This document shows positions 30,155 to 36,903 of a stretch of 64,000 bases of DNA, one piece after another. The stretch comes from Myxococcota bacterium (GTDB lineage: Bacteria > Myxococcota > B64-G9), in NCBI GenBank assembly GCA_022710975.1, contig JAKLGA010000007.1, forward strand, positions 62,001-126,000, given 5' to 3'. The first letter of the stretch is position 1; each line of letters opens with the position of its first letter. A model generated the notes under the pieces. It searched no databases. It worked only from the letters and a program-made list of their open reading frames with translations, and was not told the DNA's origin. Position numbers and translations under genes: made by a program.

Positions 30155-30199
30155 CCTCAGGGGTGTCCACCGCAGGGCCGAGGAGGGACACCCCTGAGG
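30155..30199. repeat. Perfect 14-bp inverted repeat, dispersed element copy 3
   Basis: CCTCAGGGGTGTCC (30155-30168) pairs exactly with GGACACCCCTGAGG (30186-30199) around a 17-nt loop containing GCAGGGCCGAGG. The loop and left arm match the elements at 27421 and 28928. Here it lies between divergent genes, so it is not simply a terminator. Confidence 0.75.
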
Positions 30200-30268
30200 G
30201 CGCCAGGCGCTCGACAGCCTCGAGCCCGCGTGGCATGCTGGCCACAACTTCCCTCCGAGGGGCGAGCC

Positions 30269-30640
30269 TTGGCGAAGAGAGACTGGCAGAACGGGGTCAT
30301 CCTCGGGTGCGTGATCGGCCTGCTCCTGGGCGGCGTGGGGGTCGGCCTCCTGGTCCGCGCCTGCGAGCGGTCCGAGATCGAGCAGGTGAAGGCTGGCTGG
30401 ACGCTGGTGCCGGTGCTCGTCTTCAGCCTGGACCTCCAGGCCGGCGTGGCCGTCGACTACGACCACGTGGCCAAGATGCAGGTGCCCGAGCTGTTCGTCA
30501 CCCCGAGCGTGATCAGGCCGCGCGAGCTCGAGCAGTTCATCGGGCGGAAGCTCCGTTACCCCGTCAGCCGCGGGGACCTGATCGTCCTCGGGGTGTTCGA
30601 GCCCCGGGCCGCGCCGGCCGGGGCCCCAGGGTCGCCCTAG
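30269..30640 (+). CDS. SAF-domain membrane protein (CpaB-like fragment)
   Basis: 123 residues from TTG 30269 (GAGGGG upstream). One N-terminal membrane helix (VILGCVIGLLLGGVGVGLLV), then a SAF-type domain: VPVLVFSLDLQAGVAVDYDHV, MQVPELFVTP, ELEQFIGRKLRYPVSRGDLIVLGVF. This is the fold of CpaB/FlgA pilus and flagellar assembly proteins, but no pilus genes are near and the protein is much shorter than CpaB. Function unknown. Confidence 0.7.
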   Translation: MAKRDWQNGVILGCVIGLLLGGVGVGLLVRACERSEIEQVKAGWTLVPVLVFSLDLQAGVAVDYDHVAKMQVPELFVTPSVIRPRELEQFIGRKLRYPVSRGDLIVLGVFEPRAAPAGAPGSP

Positions 30641-30644
30641 CCGC

Positions 30645-31199
30645 TCACTCGCCCAGCTCGGCCCGGCGGGCGTGCAGGCACAGCACCTCGGCCCGGGAGG
30701 TGTCCAGTTCCGGGATGCGCACCCCCTCGGGCCAGGCGCCCGGCGGCGGGACGCCCATGGGGAAGTCCACCGCGCCGAGGTCGAGCTCCGAGCGGCGGCA
30801 GGCGCGCGCGAGCTCCAGGCAGCGCCCGGGGAGACCCCCGTGGCCGAAGAGCCTCTCGCAGGTCACTTGATCATGGCTGGCGAGCGACTCGAGCCGGTCC
30901 ACGGCCAGCCAGCGCCCGGCCAGGCAACCCGCGCCGATCGCCGCGGCCCACAGGATCGGCAGGACGACGGCGGCCGCCCGCGCGAGCCAGCTCGAGGCGG
31001 CGGCCCTGCGCAGGTCGCGCCAGGCCGCGAACCCGATGGCCAGGACGACCAGCGGCAGCCCGCCGTAGATGGCGATCCCCAGCCAGTCGCCGCCGTCCAG
31101 CGGCTCCCCGGCCACCAGGGCGTGGATCGCCATCCAGGCGCAGACCGCGATGAGGAAAGGCGCCAGCAGCATACCGCCCAGCGCGATCAGCTTCGCCAT
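30645..31199 (-). CDS. Hypothetical membrane protein
   Basis: 184 residues from ATG 31199 (GGGAGGA upstream). Three membrane helices (LIALGGMLLAPFLIAVCAWM, WLGIAIYGGLPLVVLAIGFA, AAAVVLPILWAAAIGAGCL), then a soluble C-terminal domain with five cysteines (CERLFG, GRCLELARACRR, VLCLHARR) that may form disulfides in the periplasm. It converges on the SAF gene with a 4-nt gap. Confidence 0.7.
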   Translation of the reverse strand: MAKLIALGGMLLAPFLIAVCAWMAIHALVAGEPLDGGDWLGIAIYGGLPLVVLAIGFAAWRDLRRAAASSWLARAAAVVLPILWAAAIGAGCLAGRWLAVDRLESLASHDQVTCERLFGHGGLPGRCLELARACRRSELDLGAVDFPMGVPPPGAWPEGVRIPELDTSRAEVLCLHARRAELGE

Positions 31200-31262
31200 G
31201 CCCGATTCCTCCCAGCGGCCATGGTACGGCGACACGGTGCGATATTCCAACCGCCGCCCCTC

Positions 31263-31284
31263 GGAAATCCACCTCGGGATTTCC
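31263..31284. promoter_or_regulatory. Perfect 8-bp inverted repeat, activator-site candidate
   Basis: GGAAATCC (31263-31270), a 6-bp spacer, then GGATTTCC (31277-31284). It lies about 80-100 bp upstream of the sigma-54-like promoter, the usual position of an enhancer-binding protein site; it could also serve the divergent membrane gene. Confidence 0.45.
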
Positions 31285-31361
31285 CTGATCGGGCCCGCAC
31301 CAGGTTCGCGAGCACACCCGCAGCCGATGCGCTTCCGGGCAGTTCGCGCTCTGGCCGCGGC

Positions 31362-31377
31362 TGGAACGAGAGTTGCA
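31362..31377 (+). promoter_or_regulatory. Candidate sigma-54 promoter
   Basis: TGGAACGAGAGTTGCA matches the -24/-12 consensus TGGCACG-N4-TTGCW with one mismatch, and GG and GC are exactly 10 bp apart. Transcription would begin near 31388, giving a leader of about 58 nt before the ATG at 31447. Confidence 0.6.
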
Positions 31378-31446
31378 TCATCACCTCGCCTGGAGCTCTC
31401 CCGGGGGAACCCGGGGGCCGATTCACCTTTCCGAGGAGGTCCCGCG

Positions 31447-31920
31447 ATGCAAGAGAGTGTCATCCGCTCCCCGAAGATCCTCGCCCGCGCGCTCCGGGCC
31501 GCGCTCGGAGCCTGGTTGTTGCTCGCCCTGGTCGGCTGCGGCGACTCACCCGAGCGGGATCTGCTGGAGCAGTCCCGGGATCTGTGGCACAGCCAGGCCC
31601 CCACGGGCTACCGCTACGACTTCACCTGGAACTGCTTCTGCGAGCCCGGCTTCACCGGGCCGGTCGTGGTGCACGTGCAGGCGGGCGCAGTGACCTCGGT
31701 GACCTACCAGGCGGACGGCGCCGCGGCGGACCCGACCGACTACCGGACGATCGAGGGGCTGTTCGAGCTGATCGGGGACGCCATCGACCGGGACGCCCAC
31801 GAGGTCCGCGTCACCTACGACGCCACGCGGGGCTACCCCACCAGCGCCTACCTCGACTACGAGGAGTTCGCCGTGGACGAGGAGATGGGCTTCTCCGCCT
31901 CCAACCTGACCGCGGAGTGA
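31447..31920 (+). CDS. DUF6174-type lipoprotein
   Basis: 157 residues from ATG 31447 (AGGAGGT 6 nt upstream). Lipobox LALVGC. The mature part follows the DUF6174 pattern: W-rich start, YRYDFTWNCFC, VVVHVQAGAVTSV, TIEGLFELIGDAID, VRVTYDATRGYPTSAYLDYE, DEEMGFS. Biochemical role unknown. A sigma-54-type promoter with an upstream inverted repeat suggests signal-dependent expression. Confidence 0.85.
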   Translation: MQESVIRSPKILARALRAALGAWLLLALVGCGDSPERDLLEQSRDLWHSQAPTGYRYDFTWNCFCEPGFTGPVVVHVQAGAVTSVTYQADGAAADPTDYRTIEGLFELIGDAIDRDAHEVRVTYDATRGYPTSAYLDYEEFAVDEEMGFSASNLTAE

Positions 31921-31936
31921 GCCGGGGGCACCCAGC

Positions 31937-32536
31937 CTACATGTCGAGGCCGGGCCTGAGGCCAGCGCGGGCGCGGGCGAGGACGGTGCGAACGCGCCGG
32001 GCGCGGGTGTCAGGGCGCCTGGCCGCGGCCACCCAGCGCGCGTACAGGCGCCGGTAGGAGGGCGCCAGCGCCTCGAACCCGGCGCGCGCGCGGTCATCGC
32101 CGGCCAGGGCCGCCGCGAGCTCGGCGGGCAGGCCCTGGATGGGCCGCGCCCCCTCGGGCACCTCGTCCCACAGCCCGCGCTCCTTGGCCGCCTCCACCAG
32201 GGCGAGCCCTGCGCGGGTCATGCGCCGGGCCGCCAGCAGGCGCGCGACGCGCTCCTTGTTCGAGGCCGACCACACGCTGTCCGGCCGCCGGGGGGTGAAG
32301 CGCTGCTGGTAGCGCAGGCCATCCAGGGCTCGCTTCAGCCCGTCGATCCAGCCGAAGCACAGCGCCTCCTCCACGGCCTGGTCGTAGGTGACCGTGGGGA
32401 CGCCGGAGCCCTGCTTGTAGATCACCAGCCAGACCACCCGCGCGCTGGCGTGGTGCTGGCGCAGCCAGGCGCGCCAGGCGGCCCGGTCCCTCGCCTCGAC
32501 CCTCGGCTCGTCCTGCCCGATCGCTGGCCTCTTCAT
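31937..32536 (-). CDS. YdeI/OmpD-associated family protein
   Basis: 199 residues from ATG 32536 (CAGGAGGG upstream). N-terminal half: AWRAWLRQHHASARVVWLVIYKQGS, YDQAVEEALCFGWIDGLKRAL, RRPDSVWSASNKERVARL, which is the YdeI core. The C-terminal half (GLPAELAAALAGDDRARAGFEAL, YARWVAAARRPDTRARRV) is the usual C-terminal helical part. Cytosolic; function poorly known. It converges on the DUF6174 gene. Confidence 0.88.
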   Translation of the reverse strand: MKRPAIGQDEPRVEARDRAAWRAWLRQHHASARVVWLVIYKQGSGVPTVTYDQAVEEALCFGWIDGLKRALDGLRYQQRFTPRRPDSVWSASNKERVARLLAARRMTRAGLALVEAAKERGLWDEVPEGARPIQGLPAELAAALAGDDRARAGFEALAPSYRRLYARWVAAARRPDTRARRVRTVLARARAGLRPGLDM

Positions 32537-32577
32537 GTAGCCCTCCTGTCCGCGCCACAAGCCGCCATCGGTTGACC

Positions 32578-32773
32578 CTGGTGCCGCAGGCCGGATCGAA
32601 GCACAACGGCGGGAGGTGCGCCACGACCCAGGAACCAGGACGCAGAACTGCCAGCCCCCGTCCTACGGGGACCTCGGCTCCTGATGTGCGTGCGCCAGGC
32701 CTGCGACTCCCCGATGCGCGACGGACGCTCGCCAGGCCCGCCTCGCCCGTCGCACCTCGAAGGGATCCTCAGG
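32578..32773. repeat. Direct repeats Y1 (32578-32612) and X1 (32681-32773)
   Basis: Y1 carries GGCCGGATCGAAGCACAA and matches 34410-34444. X1, from about 32681 and best conserved from GCGACTCCCCGATGCGC at 32703 to TCCTCAGG at 32773, matches 34321-34409 at roughly 80%. In the other copy X and Y are contiguous; here Y precedes X with about 70 bp between. The last codons and stop of the DUF1016 gene overlap the end of X1. A small CCCCGT/ACGGGG hairpin lies at 32656-32670. Confidence 0.7.
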
Positions 32774-33986
32774 GCGGAGTAGATCTTGATCGCTTCCTCT
32801 CGCGATGGGCGCTGCTCCGGCCAGGTTGCAGTAACCTGCGTTGCATCAGAAGCGCCCGAGTCCGCTCGATCTCCGCGGCCAGCTCCTGCTCGCCGGGCAG
32901 CGCGGTCCGGTACTCGGCGGCCAGGACCTTGCTCGGCAAGCCTTCGATCGCGTAGCGCGCCACGGCCTCGTCCTTGTGCGCGCACAGGATGATCCCCACT
33001 GGCGGGTTCTCACCCTCGCGCACCCAATGCTCGCGGGCGTAGTTGAGATAGAGGTGCATCTGGCCGGCGTCCGCGTGGGTGAACTTGCCGAGCTTCAGGT
33101 CGATGATCACCATACAACGCAGTCGGCGGTGGAAGAACACGAGATCCACGCGGTACCACTCGTCGCCCACGCGCAGGCGCCTCTGCCGACCGACGAAGCA
33201 GAAGTCGCCGCCGAGCTCCAGCAGAAACGACTCCAGGTGGTAGATCAGCGCCTCTTCGAGGTCGCTCTCCGAGTACTCGTCCTTGAGGCCCAGGAACTCG
33301 AGCACCAGAGGATCCTTGATCTCCTGCTCGGGCAGCACCCGGTCCTCCGGTTCTGCGAGCCCGCCCTTGCGCAGCATCGCTGCCTTGTCCCGGGATAGGG
33401 CGGTTCGTTCGTAGAACTGCGCGTCGATCTGGCGGGCGAGCTGGCGCACGGTCCAGCCCCCACGCAGGGCCTCGGCCTCATAGAAGCGGCGGGCATCCGG
33501 CGAACGGCTGCGCCGCACAAGGAGCACGTAGTGTGACCACGAGAGCGGAAAGACGTCGGCCAGCGCCGAGAGGCTCGACGTCGCCTTCGCCGCAGAGGAT
33601 TCTCCGGACGCCGTCTGGAGAATTCGCGGCGCAGGAAGCGGCTGGGCGGATCTTCCAGGCAGTTCTTGGAAGCAGTCGGAGTAGGCCTGATAGAAGGAAC
33701 GCATCTCGAAGAGGTTGCTCTTGCCGAACCCACGCCCGAAGCGCGCGCCGAGATCCGCAGCGAGTCGGTCGATCAGCGCCTCGCCGTAATCCGCCCGTTC
33801 TTCTCCCCGCTGCTCCTGCTCGACGATGCGACGTCCGACCATCCAGTAGGTGGCCGTCATCACCGCGTTGACGGCGCGGGTCGCTGAGCCGCGCGCCAAC
33901 TGGATTAACCCCGCGATGTCGCGCAGGGTCTCCAGGTAATCGCCCGTATCGAAAGGATCGAGGGCGGTCGGTCGACGCCTGGTCAT
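32769..33986 (-). CDS. DUF1016 (YhcG-type) PD-(D/E)XK nuclease
   Basis: 405 residues from ATG 33986; further in-frame ATGs upstream exist, but the family's N-terminal helix (YLETLRDIAGLIQLARG...AVNAVMTATYWMVGRRIVEQEQRG) begins just after this one. Then DYGEALIDRLAADL, FGRGFGKSNLFEMRSFYQAY, and the C-terminal nuclease fold with VDLVFFHRRLRCMVIIDLKLG, where Asp and the IDLK acid/Lys pair are the expected catalytic residues. Family members are linked to restriction and anti-phage loci. The flanking X/Y direct repeats suggest an acquired or duplicated segment. Confidence 0.88.
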   Translation of the reverse strand: MTRRRPTALDPFDTGDYLETLRDIAGLIQLARGSATRAVNAVMTATYWMVGRRIVEQEQRGEERADYGEALIDRLAADLGARFGRGFGKSNLFEMRSFYQAYSDCFQELPGRSAQPLPAPRILQTASGESSAAKATSSLSALADVFPLSWSHYVLLVRRSRSPDARRFYEAEALRGGWTVRQLARQIDAQFYERTALSRDKAAMLRKGGLAEPEDRVLPEQEIKDPLVLEFLGLKDEYSESDLEEALIYHLESFLLELGGDFCFVGRQRRLRVGDEWYRVDLVFFHRRLRCMVIIDLKLGKFTHADAGQMHLYLNYAREHWVREGENPPVGIILCAHKDEAVARYAIEGLPSKVLAAEYRTALPGEQELAAEIERTRALLMQRRLLQPGRSSAHRERKRSRSTPP

Positions 33987-34445
33987 TGGAACACCGGTGC
34001 GAACAAGGATCTCCTCCTTGCCAGGGCCTCCAGGGCTCCTGGCCATGCGTGTCTCCCCGAACTGGCGAACCGTGTCCAGGCCGCCGGGTGGCCAGAGCAA
34101 CTGCTGTGCCAACCGACCAAGCTCGCACGCAGGCGTCGGCCGCGGGGTCGATCTTCCGCAGAGATTCCCTGCGGCTATCCTGCTCGGCGCTCCCGCTCCA
34201 CGAGTCCCGGCGACGCGTCACCGGCCCAGGTGCTGGCCCCAACCGTGACCGATTTCCGGACACCCCACCGGCACCCCCTAACCAGCTGGGCAGCGCCCCC
34301 CGCGAGCCGCCTCAGCTCCAGATCGGCGCGTGCAGGGCCGCGACTCCCCGATGCGCCAGGTCCATGCCAGACCCGCCTCGCCCATCGCCTTCTCGAAGAG
34401 TTCCTCAGGCTGGTACGCCTGGCCGGATCGAAGCACAATGGCGGC
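33987..34445. other. 459-bp non-coding gap with repeat copy XY2
   Basis: No credible gene on either strand. The right quarter is the X2-Y2 repeat. Read on the minus strand, that repeat is open and gives a protein-like stretch (SGQAYQPEELFEKAMGEAG), so it may be a remnant of a lost gene. No transposase or terminal inverted repeats were identified. Confidence 0.5.
34321..34444. repeat. Direct repeat XY2 (contiguous X and Y)
   Basis: X2 spans 34321-34409 and Y2 34410-34444, same orientation as X1 and Y1 at 32.6 kb. Y2 ends at the start codon region of the next small gene. Confidence 0.7.
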
Positions 34446-34706
34446 ATGGTCGCCATCGGCCAGCGGGTGAAGGGCGAGGTCCGCGGGCGCAAGCGCCCCT
34501 GGCGCTGGTGGCTGCTGAGCCTCGGGCTGGCGTGCCTGGTGGCGGGGGCTATCCTGATCCTCGTGCCGGTGGCCGACTCCGAGAAGCCGCACCAGCTCCT
34601 GGTGGCCGGCCACTGGCTGGACGTGCCCTGGGAGCTGGGCCTGCCCGCGCTCGTCCTGGGCGGCGCGCTCCTTCTCGCGGGCCTGTGGCGCGCCCTCCGC
34701 CATTAG
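34446..34706 (+). CDS. Small membrane protein (86 aa)
   Basis: Basic N-terminus (RVKGEVRGRKRPWRW) followed by two membrane helices (LLSLGLACLVAGAILILVPV and ELGLPALVLGGALLLAGLWRAL). The first codons lie right after the Y2 repeat. No clear ribosome site. Function unknown. Confidence 0.55.
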   Translation: MVAIGQRVKGEVRGRKRPWRWWLLSLGLACLVAGAILILVPVADSEKPHQLLVAGHWLDVPWELGLPALVLGGALLLAGLWRALRH

Positions 34707-34785
34707 CGGTTGCTACCCGCCAAGGCCTGGCCACAGACCCTTGAATGTCAGGGCGGTGGTCGATACTCTTTGCATGGGGAGATGC

Positions 34786-35427
34786 ATGGAACAAACGAGC
34801 AAAGGGGCGACGAGGATCCAGCCGCCAGGAGTGCGCCCGGTTGCGGGGAATGGCGGTCAAGCCCTGTTCGCATTCTTGCTGGATACGCTGAAGGGGCAGG
34901 GCGATACGGTGACCCATTCAGTTGCAACCAAAGGCCAGCACCTGCCGTTTGTTCTGGGAGTACAAACGCCCTCAGGCGAGCGGCTGGGTCTAGCCATCTA
35001 CGCATTTCCGATCTCCATGGAACCTGGTCCCCGCTTCGCCTTCCTGGCTGATCTTGGAGGCGAGCGCTGCGGAACAGAGTCGCTCTGGAAAGATCCCTAT
35101 GGAGTGATGCAAACGCATCTTGTTGGAATCGACATCGAGCAGGGCGTGATCGTGGGTGCGGATGCGGTATACAACGATCCCCTCACCTCTCCGACCCGCT
35201 TCGCGTTCAGCAACAACGAGATGGATGCCATCCGCAGTCGAGGCTGGCACGCCTGGGAACACGAGCCCGACGATGCAACGCCGGGGCTGGAACCACCGAT
35301 CGAGATCTTGGTTGGCTTCCGTGCGCAGCACCTGTTGAACTACCTGCGTTATGAGCGGGAGGCCCAGGGAGAAGATCCCGGCCACCGCCATCTGCTGGCG
35401 GAACGGTTTGCGCCAACTCAATTATAG
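34786..35427 (+). CDS. Unknown first gene of the McrBC-like operon
   Basis: 213 residues from ATG 34786 (GGGGAG upstream). One alpha/beta domain: a helix around FAFLLDTLKGQGDTVTHSV, strands LPFVLGVQTPSGERLGLAIY and RFAFLADLGG, a central LWKDPYGV, HLVGIDIEQGVIVGADAVY, FAFSNNEMDAIRSRGWHAWEHE, and a C-terminal helix ILVGFRAQHLLNYLRYERE. No enzyme motif is certain. It ends 12 nt before the McrB-like gene, so it is probably part of the system, perhaps a target-recognition or regulatory subunit. Lower GC and relaxed codon use (more CAT, GAT, TTG) than flanking genes. Confidence 0.75.
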   Translation: MEQTSKGATRIQPPGVRPVAGNGGQALFAFLLDTLKGQGDTVTHSVATKGQHLPFVLGVQTPSGERLGLAIYAFPISMEPGPRFAFLADLGGERCGTESLWKDPYGVMQTHLVGIDIEQGVIVGADAVYNDPLTSPTRFAFSNNEMDAIRSRGWHAWEHEPDDATPGLEPPIEILVGFRAQHLLNYLRYEREAQGEDPGHRHLLAERFAPTQL

Positions 35428-35439
35428 CGAGGCATTGGA

Positions 35440-36903
35440 ATGACAGCCTTCGAGGAACTGCTTCGGGGAATGGCCGCAGGTAGGTCCTGGGAGTTGATGG
35501 GCAACGCGGATACTGCACGCGACCTGATGCATCGGGTCTACGAGGAGCGCTACCACGGCGCTGCCCACTTCAAGGACCGATTTCAGCTACGCGTGAATCT
35601 CCAGAAGAAAGACGATGCGGCCTCCTACGCTGGCTGGATCACGGCAGAGAACCCGACTTCGGGCCCGTACCAGGGCACATCCTTCGTCTGGTTCCCCGGT
35701 GAGAAAGGCAGCGTAGCAGTGCTGGTCATCGGCACCGACGGGTTCGGTGCGGACACGTCCATCCTCGGGCGACCCGGCCATGGCCGCAGGCTTCGCGCGC
35801 TCTCGCGTATTCACCGGGGCAAGGTTTGGGTCAAACCAGATCTCCTGGAAATCGCCGGCGAGGTCCCCTCTCCCATCACGGAAGTCTGGCCCGAGATCCA
35901 GCCTGCGCTGAAGGCCTACTCGAGGGTCATCTATGCTGCCGTCCCCGTTCGGGGATCGAAGGACGCCGAACCAGTGCAGGACCTGCTTGACCTCTTCTTC
36001 GAGGAGCACAAGATCCCGCTGACCGGCAAGGCCAAGGATCGCTGGGCTGAGAGGAAGAACGCCATCGCAGGTGCTGTCTTCCCTCATCTCAGTGAAGTGG
36101 ATGTCCTTGCTCACCTGAAGGAGCGACGCTTCGTCGTGCTCGAGGGACCACCGGGCACGGGCAAGACCCGGCTGGCCTACCGCATTGCTGACAAGATCGG
36201 TTCGGCGACCAAGGTGCAGTTCCATGCGGCCCGAACCTATGAGGACTTCGTGGTGGGCCTCTTCCCTCGCCCCACGGTCCAAGGTCTTGCCTTCGAGGTG
36301 CGCCCCGGTGACCTGCTGGCAGCCAACCGAAAAGCACAGGGAGCGCCGCACCTCTTGGTGTTGGACGAAATCAATCGGGCCGACTTGGCGCGGGTGCTGG
36401 GCGAGGCGGTGGTTCTTTTCGAGCCAGGAGAGACCGATCGCAGCGTCAAGCTCGCCCACGCTCCCGAAGGTCAGCCGCAGGAGTTCAAGCTCTCGCCAAA
36501 CCTCATGGTCCTCGGCACTCGCAACACAGCGGATCGAACCATCGCGCGGATCGATATCGCCATTCGCCGCCGCTTCGCCTTCCTGGAAATGTGGCCCGAC
36601 TTGAGCGCGGTTTCGTCCGAGGGCGTGAAGCTGGCCGAGGACCTGTTCGCAGACGCCATCTCCACCTTCGTCGAGTATGCCGACGAGGACACCATGCGCC
36701 TGGTGCCCGGCCACGCCTATTTCCTCGACCCGCGCAAAGACTTGAGCACCGAGCAGCGCGAGGCACGGGTCGCCAGACGGATCCAGTTCGAACTCCTGCC
36801 CCTCCTCCGGGACTACCTCACCGAGAAACTCTGCGGCGGTGCCAGCGAAGCAATCGCGGGCCTGGCCGACCGGATCCAGGCGCGGCTCTTGGGGCGTGAA
36901 TGA
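35440..36903 (+). CDS. McrB-like AAA+ NTPase
   Basis: 487 residues. The N-terminal about 200 residues have no recognised DNA-reading domain (GPYQGTSFVWFPGEKG, VLVIGTDGFGADTSILGRPGHG). The motor domain has Walker A GPPGTGKT at 236-243, Walker B LLVLDEINRA with Asp309-Glu310, and the McrB-type signature RNTADRTIARID around Asn362 followed by arginine fingers (IRRRFAF). McrB proteins translocate and activate the McrC nuclease at modified DNA. It overlaps the next gene by 4 nt (ATGA). Lower GC than the genome average supports horizontal transfer. Confidence 0.9.
   Translation: MTAFEELLRGMAAGRSWELMGNADTARDLMHRVYEERYHGAAHFKDRFQLRVNLQKKDDAASYAGWITAENPTSGPYQGTSFVWFPGEKGSVAVLVIGTDGFGADTSILGRPGHGRRLRALSRIHRGKVWVKPDLLEIAGEVPSPITEVWPEIQPALKAYSRVIYAAVPVRGSKDAEPVQDLLDLFFEEHKIPLTGKAKDRWAERKNAIAGAVFPHLSEVDVLAHLKERRFVVLEGPPGTGKTRLAYRIADKIGSATKVQFHAARTYEDFVVGLFPRPTVQGLAFEVRPGDLLAANRKAQGAPHLLVLDEINRADLARVLGEAVVLFEPGETDRSVKLAHAPEGQPQEFKLSPNLMVLGTRNTADRTIARIDIAIRRRFAFLEMWPDLSAVSSEGVKLAEDLFADAISTFVEYADEDTMRLVPGHAYFLDPRKDLSTEQREARVARRIQFELLPLLRDYLTEKLCGGASEAIAGLADRIQARLLGRE

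Noticed and set aside
29617-30870. 417-codon plus-strand frame
   Set aside because: Runs through several gene boundaries and the palindrome element; the minus-strand membrane protein and the plus-strand SAF gene explain the region better.
33987-34445. Insertion sequence in the gap near the DUF1016 gene
   Set aside because: No transposase frame and no terminal inverted repeats; only the X/Y direct repeats are evident.
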